From Nocardia sp. NBC_00565 (GTDB taxonomy: Bacteria; Actinomycetota; Actinomycetes; Mycobacteriales; Mycobacteriaceae), in contig NZ_CP107785.1 in the NCBI RefSeq assembly GCF_036345915.1, forward strand, positions 9,486,001 to 9,550,000: a stretch of 64,000 nt of DNA, written 5' to 3'. The notes under the pieces were generated by a model. It made no database searches. It saw only the letters and a program-made list of their open reading frames with translations, and was not told the DNA's origin. Each line of letters starts with the position of its first letter. The first letter of the stretch is position 1. A program made the position numbers and the translations under genes. Of the stretch, positions 27,201 to 36,754 are shown piece by piece.

Positions 27201-30200
27201 CGACGGCAAGGGCGCGGTGCACCCGCCGACCGGTGCGACGATCACCGAAACCACCGGCCCCGAGGCCGACCACGCCTACGTCGAGCTGACGGTTCCGCTG
27301 TTGGGCCGCAACGTCGTTCGGATCCGGATCACCGTGCCGGCCGCCAGCTACAACGGTGGCGCGCCGGTCATCACCGAAGCCGATGCCGACGTCGCCATGT
27401 CCGCGCTGCTCGGGGTGGCCGCGGGGCAGGTGCTGCCGGAGGTCAAGGCCAAGGTCGCGCACCTCAATGTGGCGTGGACCCCGGACCTGATCGCCGACCA
27501 CGCGGGCGTCAGCGGATCGGGTCTGCCCGCGGCCCTGAGCACCCTGGGGCGCACCGTGCCCGATGTGCTCGTCGGCGCCTGCTGGCCCGCCGTATTCGCG
27601 GTGCTCGGTGCCGCGCGTACCACGGCCGGTGACAGCGTCATCGAGGGCATGCTCGACTTGGTCCACCTCGACCACCAGATCGCGCTGTTCGGCGAACTGC
27701 CCACCGACACCAGTGTGCTGGTGGTGCGGGCGAAGGCAGGCGAGACCGTCGACACCGACCTCGGCCGTGTCGTCGAGGTACGCGTGAAGATCACCGGCAT
27801 GCTCGACAAGCCCGAAACCGGGCTGTCGATGCCGACGCTCGCGACGCTGACCGAACGCTTCGCCATCCGCGGTCGCAATGGTGCGGGCGAGCTGACCGAT
27901 CCGCCGCGCGCGGCCGGTGTCGTATCCGACGCGGCCACCGACACCCCGCGCCGCCGTCGCCGCGACGTCACGATGGTGGCGCCGCGCACCATGAACGCCT
28001 TCGCCGCGGTCTCCGGTGACCACAACCCCATCCACACCAGCGATTCCGCCGCCAAACTGGCCGGACTCGGCAGCCCGATCGTGCACGGCATGTGGCTCTC
28101 GGCCGCCGCCCAGCACGCGGTATCCGCAGTGGATCCCGAAAGTTCCGTTCCAGCACGGACTTTGACCGCGTGGACCACCCGCTTCCTCGGTATGGTCCGC
28201 CCCGGTGCGGAGATCGATGTGCGGATCGAGCGGATCGCGATCGACGCGGGCAGCGAGATCGTCGAGGTCTCCTGCCGGACCGAGGGCGATCTGGTGATGA
28301 CCGCGACCGGTCGCACCGCCGCCCCGAAGACCGTCTACGCCTTCCCGGGGCAGGGCATTCAGCGCAAGGGCATGGGTCTGGACGCCCGCGCCCGCTCGAA
28401 GGCCGCCAAGGAGATCTGGGAGCGCGCCGACAAGCACACCCGTGCGGCGCTGGGCTTTTCGATCCTCGCGGTGGTGCGCGACAACCCGACCTACCTCAAG
28501 GCGCGCGGTGTCGAACACCGGCACCCGGACGGTGTGCTGCACCTGACCCAGTTCACCCAGGTCGCCATGGCGGTGCTCGGTGTCGCCCAGGTCGCCGAGC
28601 TGCGCGAATCCGGTGCGTTCGTCGAAGGCGCGATGCTGGCCGGACACTCGGTCGGTGAGTACAACGCGCTCGCGGCCGTCGCCGGTGTGCTGCCGCTGGA
28701 GGCCGTACTGGAGGTCGTCTTCCAGCGCGGCTCGGCCATGCACGAGCTGGTGCCCCGTGATGCCAAGGGCCGCAGCGACTATCGAATGGCCGCCATCCGG
28801 CCCTCGCAGATCGGGCTGCCCGATGATGAGGTCATCGGCTTCGTGACGGGTGTGGGCGAGAGCGTCGGTGAGTTCCTCGAGGTCGTCAACCTGAACCTGC
28901 GCGGTTCGCAGTACGCGATCGCGGGCACGGTCGCCGGACTCGAGGCGCTGGAGACCGAAATCGACCGTCGCCGTGCCGAATTCGGTGGTAAGCGGGCGTT
29001 CATCCTGGTCCCCGGCATCGACGTGCCGTTCCACTCCACCGTGCTGCGCGAGGGTGTGCCGGAGTTCCGGCACAAGCTCGAGCAGTTGCTGCCCGCGGAT
29101 CTGCATCCGGAAATCCTGGTCGGACGCTACATTCCGAACCTGGTGCCCAAGCCGTTCTCGCTGGAGCGCGAATTCATCGCCGAGATCGCCGATCTGGTGC
29201 CCTCGGAGCCGCTGGCCGCGGTGCTCGCCGACTTCGAGAACTGGGCCGCGCGCCCGACCGAGCTGTGCCGGGTGGTGCTGGTCGAGCTGCTCGCCTGGCA
29301 GTTCGCCAGCCCGGTGCGCTGGATCGAGACCCAGGACCTGCTGTTCACCGATACCGCGCACGGCGGACTCGGGATGGAGCGGTTCGTCGAAATCGGTTTG
29401 GGCGCAACCCCGACCGTGGCGAACCTGGCCAGCCAGACACTGAAGCTGCCCACCTTCGGCACCGTCACCGTCGAGGTACTGAATATCGAGCGTGAGGCCG
29501 CGGTCGTCTACTCGACCGACACCGATCCCGCGCCGGCCGACGAGCCCGCCGACGAGCCGGTCGAAACCGCCACGGCCGCAGCGCCGGTCGCGGCGGCGGC
29601 CCCGGTCGCCGCGCCGGTCGCGAGCTCGGGTGGACCGCGTCCGGACGACATCGCGTTCACCGCCGCCGACGCCACCCGCGTGCTGATCGCGCTGTGGACC
29701 AAGCTGCGGCTGGATCAGATCGGCCCGGTGGACACCATCGAGGGACTCTGCGACGGCGTCTCCTCCCGGCGCAACCAGCTGCTTGTCGACCTCGGCTCCG
29801 AGCTGTCGCTCGGCGCGATCGACGGTGCGGCCGATGCCGATATGGGTGCGCTCTCGGCGACGGTCGAGCGACTCGCCCGCACCTACAAGCCGTTCGGCTC
29901 GGTGCTCTCCGATGCCATCGGCGACCACCTGCGCAAGGTGTTCGGCCCGTCCGGCAAGCGGCCCGCCGCGATCGCCGAACGCGTCAAGAAGGTCTGGGAA
30001 CTCGGTGACGGCTGGGCCAACCACGTCACCGCCGAGGTTTCGCTCGGCACCCGCGAGGGTGTCAGCGTGCGCGGCGGCGATCTCGGTGGCCTGGTCGCCG
30101 GTGTGAGCGACGCCGCCTCGGTCGACGCGGCCATCGACGCCGCCGTGCAGGCCGTCGCGGCCCGGCGTGGTGTCGCGGTCGCACTGCCGAGTGCGGGCGG

Positions 30201-33200
30201 CGGTGGCGGTGCCACCGTGGACGCCGCGGCGCTGGGTGAGTTCACCGAGCAGATCACCGGTCGCGACGGCGTGCTGGCCACGGCCGCTCGGGTGGTGCTC
30301 GAGCAGCTCGGCCTGGCCGAGCGGATCTCCGCGCCGGAGGCCGCCGACGACACCCTGGTCGACCTGGTTTCGGCCGAATTGGGTTCGGACTGGCCGCGTT
30401 TGGTAGCGCCCGCCTTCGACGCACGCAAGGCGGTGCTGATCGACGACCGCTGGGCGACCGCGCGCGAGGATCTGGCCAAGCTCTGGCTGCTCGACGATAT
30501 CGGCTCCGGCGACGGCCCGGTGGACGGTTTCCTCGGCGCTGGCGAAGCCGTTGCCGCGCAAGCCAATTGGTGGCGCGAGAAAGCCAAGCACGAGGCCCGC
30601 TCGGTGCTGGCCGGACTGTACGAGCGCATCGCCGAGGCCGCGCTCGGCACCGATGAGCCCGGCATCTGGTCCGAGGATATCGCGGTGATCACCGGTGCCA
30701 GTAAGGGTTCCATCGCGGCGGCGGCCACCGGGCAACTGCTCGGCGGCGGCGCCACGGTCGTGGTCACCACCTCGAGCCTCAACGACGAACGGCTCGGCTT
30801 CTACCGCAAGCTCTACCGCGAGAATGCTCGCCACGGCGCCGCCCTGTGGGTGGTCCCCGCGAATATGGCCTCCTACCAGGATGTCGACGCGCTGATCGAC
30901 TGGGTCGGCAGCGAGCAGGTCGACAATGCGGGCGGTGCGAAGGTCAAGGTCAAGGACGCGATGACGCCGACCCTGCTGCTGCCGTTCGCGGCGCCGCGGG
31001 TCGCCGGTGACCTCACTGACGCGGGTGCCCGCGCCGAAATGGAAATGCGGGTCCTGCTCTGGTCGGTCGAACGGCTGATCGGTGGTCTGTCCAAGATCGG
31101 CGCCGATCACGACGTCGACGCGAAACTGCATGTGGTGCTTCCGGGTTCGCCCAACCGCGGCATGTTCGGCGGCGACGGCGCCTACGGTGAGTCCAAGGCC
31201 GCGCTCGACGCCGTGGTCGCCAAGTGGCGGGCCGAGAAGTCCTGGTCGAGCCGAGTCACGTTGGTGCACGCCATGATCGGCTGGGTACGCGGCACCGGGC
31301 TGATGGGCCACAACGATCCGATGGTGGCCGCGGTCGAGGAGGCCGGTGTGCAGACCTGGTCCACCACCGAGATGGCCGATGAGCTGCTCAAGTGGTGCAC
31401 TTCGCGGGCCCGTCAGGTGACCTCGACCGGACCGCAGCAGATCGACCTCACCGGCGGACTCGCCCGGGCCAAGCTCGACCTGCCCGCGCTGGCCAAACAG
31501 GCTCAGGAGGCCGGCGAGGCGGCGACCGAGGACGCCGAATCCACGGCCACCATCGCCGCACTGCCCGCGCCGCCGACCATGAGCTCGGCGCTGCCGGTGC
31601 CCGAATGGGGCGCGGTCACCGCCGATCTCGCCGAGATGGTCGTCATCGTCGGCGCCGGTGAACTCGGCCCGTATGGGTCGGCGCGCACTCGGTTCGAGAT
31701 GGAGGTCGAAGACGAGCTCTCGGCCGCGGGCGTGCTGGAGCTCGCATGGAGCACCGGCTTGGTGACCTGGGAGAACGATCCCAAGCCCGGCTGGTACGAC
31801 GCCGAATCCGGCGATTACGTCCCCGAACACGAGTTGGCCGAGAAGTACCACGACGCCGTGGTCGCCCGCTGCGGTGTGCGCCGCTACGCCGACGACGGCG
31901 CCATGATCGACAATGCCGCGCCGCTGATGACTTCGGTCTTCCTTGACCAGGATCTGACCTTCACGGTCGGCGGCGAGGCCGAGGCGCGTGCCTTCTACGC
32001 CGCCGATCCGGAGCACACGGTGATCGCGTCGGTCGCGGACGCCGCCGACTGGCAGGTGATCCGCAAGGCGGGCACCGAAATTCGGGTGCCGCGCAAGGCG
32101 AAGCTGTCGCGTACCGTCGGCGGTCAGATCCCGACCGGCTGGGATCCCACCATCTGGGGCATCTCCGCCGATATGGCCGCCTCGGTGGACCGGGTCGCGC
32201 TGTGGAACATCGTCTGCACCGTGGACGCGTTCATCAGCTCCGGGTTCAGCCCGGCCGAGCTGATGAGCTGGGTGCATCCGAGCCTGGTCGCCAACACCCA
32301 GGGCACCGGTATGGGCGGCATGTCCTCGATGCGCTCGCTCTACATCGACAACCTGCTCGGTGAGCCGCGCCCGAACGACATCCTGCAGGAGGCGCTGCCG
32401 AACGTGGCGCTCGCGCATGTGGTGCAGTCCTACGTCGGCAGCTACGGCGCGATGGTGCATCCGGTGGCGGCCTGCGCCACGGCCGCGGTGTCGGTGGAAG
32501 AGGGCGTCGACAAGATCCGTTTGGGCAAGGCCGAATTGGTGGTCGCCGGTGGCTTCGACGATCTCGGCATCGAGGGCATCGTCGGCTTCGGTGACATGTC
32601 GGCCACCGCGGACTCGGCGGCCATGAGCGCCAAGGGCATCAGCGACCGGTACTTCTCCCGCGCCAACGACCGCCGTCGCGGCGGGTTCGTGGAATCGCAG
32701 GGCGGTGGCACCGTACTGCTGGCCCGCGGCGATATCGCCGTCGAGATGGGCCTGCCGGTGCTCGGTGTGGTCGCCTTCGCACAGTCCTTCGCCGATGGCG
32801 TGCACACCTCCATCCCGGCGCCCGGTCTCGGCGCGCTCGGTGCGGGGCGTGGCGGCCGGGAATCCAAGTTCGCCGCCGACCTGCGCAAACTCGGTGTGGC
32901 GCCGGACGATATCGCGGTCATCTCCAAGCACGACACCTCGACCGCGGCCAACGATCCGAACGAGTCCGAACTGCACGAGCGGCTGGCCACGGCCGTCGGA
33001 CGCTCCGCGGGCGCGCCGCTGTTCGTGGTTTCGCAGAAGAGCCTGACCGGACATGCCAAGGGCGGTGCGGCCGCGTTCCAGTTGATCGGCCTGTGCCAGG
33101 TGCTGGAAAACGGTGTGGTCCCGCCGAACCGGAGCCTGGACTGCGTCGATGAGAAGATGCAGGCCTACCCGCATCTGGTCTGGGCACGCGAACCGCTGCG

Positions 33201-33603
33201 CTTCGGTGATCGGTTCCCGCTCAAGGCCGGTCTGCTGACCTCGCTCGGCTTCGGCCACGTGTCGGGTCTGCTCGCGGTGGTGCATCCGGAGGCGTTCATC
33301 CGGGCGATCGAGCCGGGACGGCGCGAGGAGTACCAGCGCCGGGCGCAGCAGCGTCAGCTCGCCGGACGGCAGCGGTTCACCGAGGCCATGTGCGGCGGAG
33401 CCCCGCTGTACGAGAAGCCGGCGGATCGGCGGCTCGGCGGCGATGGCGCGCCGTCGGAGCAGAAGCGGCAGCTGGAGGCGGATGTGCTGCTCTCGCCCGA
33501 GGCACGCCTGTCCGGCAACGGCATCTACCGGGCCGACGGCGCGGGGTGCGGCACCGGCGCGGTGATCCTCGGGCAACTCGACGCCGGTGGACCTGTGGCA
33601 TAG
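24244..33603 (+). CDS. fas: Type I fatty acid synthase, single polypeptide
   Basis: From the TTG at 24244 (MTIN..., matching the usual actinobacterial start) the product is 3119 residues, close to mycobacterial Fas. Domains in order: acetyltransferase with GHSQG (Ser about 162), FMN enoyl reductase (SPILLAGMTPTTVDAKIV, about 430), dehydratase hot-dog with HNPIH (about 1260), malonyl/palmitoyl transferase with GHSVGEYNA (about 1466), acyl carrier domain with VDLGSELSLGAID (about 1850), ketoreductase with GASKGSIAAA (about 2150) and YGESKAALD (about 2314), and ketosynthase with ACATAAVS (Cys about 2743) plus later His residues. It makes C16-C26 acyl-CoA, which seed mycolic acid synthesis in the order. 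All catalytic motifs are present. An Ala/Pro-rich linker precedes the carrier domain. The acpS gene that activates it follows. Confidence 0.97.
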   Translation: MTINESTAAGTGQSPKVVGAPQQGGSRSPLVDRLLGGTPYALAFGGQGARWLGELEEIGRDAALEPELTALVNEAAALLEPVAAQLLVVRPVGFDPIGWMLENELADGDEAEVSGAPSDHVLRSAAVSMPGVFLTQVAALRALRLQGLDANEHAPVAIAGHSQGRLAATSVEAGGQRDAELLAIAQMIGAAAGLVARRRGLMPVGERSSMVAVSNVDPEQLRAVVTEVSAGVDPAAAAVISIRNGRRRVVLSGTPTQLERVRQRCAQIHDEQTRERDAKSRGGAVFAPVFEDLAVDVAFHHPALADTVDIVSGWASQCGLDAALAGSLAQEILVDPIDWVEAVDGVVAAGAQWILDMGPGDLLSRLTGGSLKGTGVGIIAAATRTGQRSLLTPGAAPEVAKPWTAFAPRPVRLPNGRIVVETAFTKLTGRSPILLAGMTPTTVDAKIVAAAANAGHWAELAGGGQVTEQIFADRVAELKTLLHPGRTVQFNSLFLDPYLWKLQLGGKRLVQKARIAGAPFDGVIVTAGIPELEEAVALIAELTEAGITHVAFKPGTVAQIRAVLRIADEVPDYPVIMHIEGGRAGGHHSWEDLDDLLLETYAELRNRDNVVVCVGGGIGTPERATEYLTGEWAVPHGYPVMPLDGVLVGTAAMATLEATTAPEVKQLLVDTPGTEGWVGAGTATGGMASGRSQLGADIHEIDNAASRTGRLLDEVAGDADAVAERRDEIIAALNATAKPYFGDVATMTYLEWLERYVELAVGLDRRKDFDCGSDLGDAFLDATRSLWLDITWRDRFAEMMRRTESRLNPADRGEIPTLFESDEAFEHPVEALCTLKQQYPAAEQTLLHPADVPFFVSLCKIPGKPVNFVPVVDGDVRRWWRSDSLWQAHDPRYSADQVCVIPGTVSVAGITRVDEPVGELLDRFEQDTAYSLVRAGVVPVAIDARRAAGVITGPIDAVLAAPDIEWAGRTTINPVHRLGDVDKWAVDGKGAVHPPTGATITETTGPEADHAYVELTVPLLGRNVVRIRITVPAASYNGGAPVITEADADVAMSALLGVAAGQVLPEVKAKVAHLNVAWTPDLIADHAGVSGSGLPAALSTLGRTVPDVLVGACWPAVFAVLGAARTTAGDSVIEGMLDLVHLDHQIALFGELPTDTSVLVVRAKAGETVDTDLGRVVEVRVKITGMLDKPETGLSMPTLATLTERFAIRGRNGAGELTDPPRAAGVVSDAATDTPRRRRRDVTMVAPRTMNAFAAVSGDHNPIHTSDSAAKLAGLGSPIVHGMWLSAAAQHAVSAVDPESSVPARTLTAWTTRFLGMVRPGAEIDVRIERIAIDAGSEIVEVSCRTEGDLVMTATGRTAAPKTVYAFPGQGIQRKGMGLDARARSKAAKEIWERADKHTRAALGFSILAVVRDNPTYLKARGVEHRHPDGVLHLTQFTQVAMAVLGVAQVAELRESGAFVEGAMLAGHSVGEYNALAAVAGVLPLEAVLEVVFQRGSAMHELVPRDAKGRSDYRMAAIRPSQIGLPDDEVIGFVTGVGESVGEFLEVVNLNLRGSQYAIAGTVAGLEALETEIDRRRAEFGGKRAFILVPGIDVPFHSTVLREGVPEFRHKLEQLLPADLHPEILVGRYIPNLVPKPFSLEREFIAEIADLVPSEPLAAVLADFENWAARPTELCRVVLVELLAWQFASPVRWIETQDLLFTDTAHGGLGMERFVEIGLGATPTVANLASQTLKLPTFGTVTVEVLNIEREAAVVYSTDTDPAPADEPADEPVETATAAAPVAAAAPVAAPVASSGGPRPDDIAFTAADATRVLIALWTKLRLDQIGPVDTIEGLCDGVSSRRNQLLVDLGSELSLGAIDGAADADMGALSATVERLARTYKPFGSVLSDAIGDHLRKVFGPSGKRPAAIAERVKKVWELGDGWANHVTAEVSLGTREGVSVRGGDLGGLVAGVSDAASVDAAIDAAVQAVAARRGVAVALPSAGGGGGATVDAAALGEFTEQITGRDGVLATAARVVLEQLGLAERISAPEAADDTLVDLVSAELGSDWPRLVAPAFDARKAVLIDDRWATAREDLAKLWLLDDIGSGDGPVDGFLGAGEAVAAQANWWREKAKHEARSVLAGLYERIAEAALGTDEPGIWSEDIAVITGASKGSIAAAATGQLLGGGATVVVTTSSLNDERLGFYRKLYRENARHGAALWVVPANMASYQDVDALIDWVGSEQVDNAGGAKVKVKDAMTPTLLLPFAAPRVAGDLTDAGARAEMEMRVLLWSVERLIGGLSKIGADHDVDAKLHVVLPGSPNRGMFGGDGAYGESKAALDAVVAKWRAEKSWSSRVTLVHAMIGWVRGTGLMGHNDPMVAAVEEAGVQTWSTTEMADELLKWCTSRARQVTSTGPQQIDLTGGLARAKLDLPALAKQAQEAGEAATEDAESTATIAALPAPPTMSSALPVPEWGAVTADLAEMVVIVGAGELGPYGSARTRFEMEVEDELSAAGVLELAWSTGLVTWENDPKPGWYDAESGDYVPEHELAEKYHDAVVARCGVRRYADDGAMIDNAAPLMTSVFLDQDLTFTVGGEAEARAFYAADPEHTVIASVADAADWQVIRKAGTEIRVPRKAKLSRTVGGQIPTGWDPTIWGISADMAASVDRVALWNIVCTVDAFISSGFSPAELMSWVHPSLVANTQGTGMGGMSSMRSLYIDNLLGEPRPNDILQEALPNVALAHVVQSYVGSYGAMVHPVAACATAAVSVEEGVDKIRLGKAELVVAGGFDDLGIEGIVGFGDMSATADSAAMSAKGISDRYFSRANDRRRGGFVESQGGGTVLLARGDIAVEMGLPVLGVVAFAQSFADGVHTSIPAPGLGALGAGRGGRESKFAADLRKLGVAPDDIAVISKHDTSTAANDPNESELHERLATAVGRSAGAPLFVVSQKSLTGHAKGGAAAFQLIGLCQVLENGVVPPNRSLDCVDEKMQAYPHLVWAREPLRFGDRFPLKAGLLTSLGFGHVSGLLAVVHPEAFIRAIEPGRREEYQRRAQQRQLAGRQRFTEAMCGGAPLYEKPADRRLGGDGAPSEQKRQLEADVLLSPEARLSGNGIYRADGAGCGTGAVILGQLDAGGPVA

Positions 33604-33624
33604 CGGCTTCGGCCACTACGGTGC

Positions 33625-33664
33625 AGAGTGCGGCCGCTACGGCGGCCGCACTCTTACTTTTTTA
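33625..33664 (+). terminator. Rho-independent terminator after fas
   Basis: An 11-bp perfect stem (AGAGTGCGGCC and complement) with an eight-base loop is followed within three bases by a run of Ts. It lies between fas and acpS, so acpS needs read-through or its own promoter. Confidence 0.8.
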
Positions 33665-33695
33665 TTGAGCTCGAAGGCTGAGGAGCGGTGACGCA

Positions 33696-34136
33696 TTGAC
33701 CATCCTGGGGATCGGCTTGGACTTGGTAACCATCTCCGAGTTCTCCGAACAGTTGCAACGGTCCGGAACCACCATGCTCCGGGAGAGTTTCACCGCCGGT
33801 GAGCGGCGTTACTGTCAGAGCAAGGGCACCGACCCGGCGCGTAGTTACGCGGTCCGCTGGGCGGCCAAAGAGGCGGTCCTCAAAGCGTGGGCGACATCCC
33901 GCTTCGCCCGCCGCCCGCAAATCGGCGACAACCCGTACCCCCTCATCGAGGTGGTCAACGACGCCTGGGGCAGGCCGAGCATCAAACTGCACGGACTGGC
34001 CGCCGAATTCCTGCCCCGCGTAAGGGTTCACCTGTCGCTGACACATGACGGGGATACGGCTGCGGCCATGGTGGTGCTCGAAGACCCGGGCGAACTAGCC
34101 GACCTCATCGAGGGCCGCGAAGCATCCAGCAGCTGA
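33696..34136 (+). CDS. acpS: Holo-[acyl-carrier-protein] synthase
   Basis: The 146-residue product starts at a TTG. It opens with LGIGLDLVTISEF, which carries the first magnesium-binding Asp of AcpS, and has RWAAKEAVLKAW (about 55-66), the conserved Lys-Glu pair, and a C-terminal VHLSLTHDGDTAAAMVVLE strand. The enzyme transfers phosphopantetheine from coenzyme A to the carrier-domain serine, here that of Fas. The fas-acpS order is conserved in mycobacteria and Nocardia. A terminator hairpin lies between the two, so transcription of acpS is probably partly separate. Confidence 0.95.
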   Translation: MTILGIGLDLVTISEFSEQLQRSGTTMLRESFTAGERRYCQSKGTDPARSYAVRWAAKEAVLKAWATSRFARRPQIGDNPYPLIEVVNDAWGRPSIKLHGLAAEFLPRVRVHLSLTHDGDTAAAMVVLEDPGELADLIEGREASSS

Positions 34137-34203
34137 TCCGGCCGAACATTTGACGGCATGCCGATTCGTTTCGGCGAACATTGTGACGACGGGTGCCTCG
34201 ATC

Positions 34204-34446
34204 TCAGTGTTCGCCAATCGAATTGGGCCCCGTAGTTGGATCACAGTTCGAGATCGGCCCAGCGTTCGACATGGCACGGCGTCCGGCAGTCTCCAGTGCA
34301 CTGGTAAGCCGTCGACTGGCGGTCTGATGCTCCATGAGCCCGTGCCGCGCCATGATCTCGTCAGCGATCCACAACGGGCGTCCATCGCGCAGTTCGATGA
34401 AGTCGGCGATCTCCTCCGGCAACTGCTGCAGCGCTTCCCGGGTCAT
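34204..34446 (-). CDS. Small hypothetical downstream of TetR
   Basis: The 80-residue frame reads REALQQLPEEIADFIELRDG, RPLWIADEIMARHG and a helical stretch ASRRLTSALETAGRR, which is protein-like and acidic-helical in a way random GC-rich frames are not. The reading continues a little upstream of the ATG without a clear start. The end near 34204 is less convincing. It follows the TetR gene by about 44 bases and may be cotranscribed. The family is unknown, and it may be a fragment. Confidence 0.4.
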   Translation of the reverse strand: MTREALQQLPEEIADFIELRDGRPLWIADEIMARHGLMEHQTASRRLTSALETAGRRAMSNAGPISNCDPTTGPNSIGEH

Positions 34447-34489
34447 GGACTCGGGAAGATCCGGCGGCTCTATGGGCGGTGGCCGAATG

Positions 34490-35188
34490 CTAGCGCTGGC
34501 CGCCGGTGCGGGATTCCTTCTCGGCGACCATCAGATACGCCACCATCAGGCGCTTGAGTTCGGATACCGCTTCGGTGTTGCTCTGCTCGTCCTGGACGGA
34601 GAAGTTGAGCATCGAGTAGACGACGTGCACCAGCACCTCGGCCATCATGGTGCGGCGGGCGCGCGGCGTACGCGGGGTCAGTGGCCGCAGCATCTGCGAG
34701 ACGACCTCGGCGAATTCCTTTTCATGGATCGCGCCGGTGGCCCGAGTGGATGGGGTGGACTGCATTGCCAGCCACACCTCACGCCGGGACGGGTCGGTCA
34801 TCCACAGATTCGCCAGGTGGTCGACGAACTGGTTCATATGCCGCAGCCAGTCCAGGGACGGAATCCCGCCGTGGAAATCGGCGAGCTCCTGGGAAACGGC
34901 AACGAGGTCTTGGCGATTCAGCTCACAGACAATGACGTACTTGTTGGCGAAGAACTGATACAGCGTGCCGATCGGCACCTCGGCCCGCGCCGCCACCTCT
35001 TCGCAGGTGAACGATTCGAACCCGACCTCGACGAGCAACTCCCGGGACGCCTGCAACAGGGCATCGAACTTGCGTTTACTGCGTTCCTGAGTAGGCCTGC
35101 GCCGCGGCATGAGCTCCTGCGGGTCGTCCTGCAGGTCCAACGCAGGGTCCAGACGTCGCTTAGACCTGGCCTCCATGCGTACATCCAC
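34490..35188 (-). CDS. TetR-family transcriptional regulator
   Basis: The protein has 232 residues with about 30 basic residues before the DNA-binding domain. The HTH is typical: RSKRKFDALLQASRELLVEVGFESFTCEEVAARAEVPIGTLYQFFANKYVIV (about 37-88). The remaining helices form the ligand and dimer domain, with LHRF-like hydrophobic stretches and VLVHVVYSMLNF. It points away from the DUF7159-like gene across a 218-base gap, and may control itself, that gene or the small downstream frame. It is near fas but I see no copy of the fas inverted repeats at its own promoter, so calling it FasR would be unsupported. Confidence 0.85.
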   Translation of the reverse strand: MDVRMEARSKRRLDPALDLQDDPQELMPRRRPTQERSKRKFDALLQASRELLVEVGFESFTCEEVAARAEVPIGTLYQFFANKYVIVCELNRQDLVAVSQELADFHGGIPSLDWLRHMNQFVDHLANLWMTDPSRREVWLAMQSTPSTRATGAIHEKEFAEVVSQMLRPLTPRTPRARRTMMAEVLVHVVYSMLNFSVQDEQSNTEAVSELKRLMVAYLMVAEKESRTGGQR

Positions 35189-35406
35189 CCATCAAGGCTA
35201 GCGGTATCGACACACGTGCGACACGCGCACGGTAGCTGTGTATTCAGGACTATCACAATTCATCACCCATCCAGGCCGGATATGGCGTCGAACACATTAC
35301 CGAGCGTGCGTGCATCACAACGCTCGTTTCGGGCCGGGGAATCCAAGGGGCTCAGGGGTTTCGGCAAGCTCGTGAGCTCGGTCAATGCACTGGGAAGGCG
35401 TGATCC

Positions 35407-36672
35407 GTGGTAGCTCGATCCGTGGTAACACTAGGCGTTTCCACCGAACGCGGCACCGTTCACGCGGTAGCCCTCGCCGAAAGCGGCGAGAAGCTACCCG
35501 AGCGCGTGCTGCTGCAACGGGTCGTGAAGACCCGTGGCGACTCCAAGGCGGACCTCGCGGTCGCGGTCGAAACGGCGATGAATTCCCTCGCCGCCGAGAT
35601 CGGGCCGGATCAGGAGATCGGGGGCACGGCGGTCGTCTACCGCGATGCCGCCGAGCGCCGCGCGGTCGTCACCAGGTTGGCCTCCGGGCCGTGGCATACC
35701 GCCTCGCTGGTGTCGGTGAAGTCCGCACATCTGAGCGTGGCCGGCGTCATGACCTGGCTGAAGGAATTCGACGACCTACTGATCTGCGAGGTCGTCCGCG
35801 GGTATCAGTCGTTCACGCTGGTCGATCGCAGGCGCAGTCGGGTGCTGGCCGCGACGAGCCAGGCGGGTGGTGCGACGGCGGAGGCGCTCGACGTCGCGGT
35901 GGCGACGGCCTGGGATCAATTCGAGGCGGCCGCCGCCCGGCCGGATGCCGTGGTGCTGATCGGTTCCGGTGCGGAAGGATCGGTGGTGGCCACGGCGATG
36001 GACGGATTCGGTGCGCCGGTGATTCCGTGCAAGATCGCGACATCCGCCACCGCGGTCGGTGCGGCGCTGTGCGCACTGGCGGAGGCGGCGGGTGTGGATG
36101 AGCCGATCGAACGGGCCGCCCGGAGCCCGCGCGGCAGCGCCGTACTGTTCGCCGCGGCCAGTGTGCTGGTGGGCGGACTGGTGGCGGGCGGGGTATACGT
36201 GACCAACAATTCCTCGCGGAACACGGTCGTCGCGGACGCGCGGGTCGCTGCGGACGCCCGCGTGGTCGACAGGGGCACCGGAGGCTCCAGCGCGGGCTCC
36301 TCGGTGCAGCCGAACCTCTACCCGTTCGATCGACCGGAAGCGCGTCGGCCAGCGGCCGTCGTCCCCGACTCGACCGTGGTCCAGCTCGACGTGGGCGATT
36401 CAGCGCAGTACACCGTCCAACGTTGGGGACCTCCGCTCCCACTGTCCCCCTCCGACACCGTGCACGAGAACGAGGCGTCGGTGCCGACGCCGCAGATGCC
36501 TGGCGCCGCCATCCCCGGCCCCACCGCAAGGGTCGGCGCCCCCAATGGCTCCATGCTGTTCCCGGGTGAATCCCCGCCCCCCGCGGCCTTCACCCCCGAG
36601 TCCTACCGCTGGTGGGACAACCACTTCCGCCTGCTCCTGCAATGGGCGGCGCAGCAGATACTGCCGATCTAG
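35407..36672 (+). CDS. DUF7159-like membrane-anchored protein
   Basis: The protein has 421 residues. The N-terminal 230 residues have an actin/HSP70-like feel, starting VVTLGVSTERGTVHAVAL and with a Gly-rich VVLIGSGAEGSVVA strand-turn, as in the mycobacterial DUF7159 group. One membrane span follows (AVLFAAASVLVGGLVAGGVYV, about 240-260). The outer part of 160 residues is Pro-rich and poorly ordered. GTGs at 35407 and 35422 are both possible starts. It may be a cell-envelope regulator; the function is not known. A strong terminator follows. Confidence 0.65.
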   Translation: MVARSVVTLGVSTERGTVHAVALAESGEKLPERVLLQRVVKTRGDSKADLAVAVETAMNSLAAEIGPDQEIGGTAVVYRDAAERRAVVTRLASGPWHTASLVSVKSAHLSVAGVMTWLKEFDDLLICEVVRGYQSFTLVDRRRSRVLAATSQAGGATAEALDVAVATAWDQFEAAAARPDAVVLIGSGAEGSVVATAMDGFGAPVIPCKIATSATAVGAALCALAEAAGVDEPIERAARSPRGSAVLFAAASVLVGGLVAGGVYVTNNSSRNTVVADARVAADARVVDRGTGGSSAGSSVQPNLYPFDRPEARRPAAVVPDSTVVQLDVGDSAQYTVQRWGPPLPLSPSDTVHENEASVPTPQMPGAAIPGPTARVGAPNGSMLFPGESPPPAAFTPESYRWWDNHFRLLLQWAAQQILPI

Positions 36673-36693
36673 GCGACCGCATCGCAGACCATT

Positions 36694-36728
36694 GAAAGGT
36701 CCGGCGCCCTTGCGGCACCGGACCTTTC
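36694..36728 (+). terminator. Stem-loop terminator
   Basis: GAAAGGTCCGG and its exact complement flank a 13-base loop, 21 bases beyond the stop of the DUF7159-like gene. The A/T-rich outer stem helps release in either direction. Confidence 0.75.
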
Positions 36729-36754
36729 GCCATATCGGATCGCTCCGTCCATGG

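Noticed and set aside
24163..33576. A very long open frame on the minus strand opposite fas
   Set aside because: It mirrors the fas codons; in GC-rich genes with strong third-position GC the antisense frame stays open. The translation has no family resemblance (His/Arg/Gly-rich).
34490..35188. Naming the TetR gene as fasR
   Set aside because: Proximity to fas is the only argument; no copies of the fas repeats lie at this gene, and the mycobacterial fasR is not next to fas.
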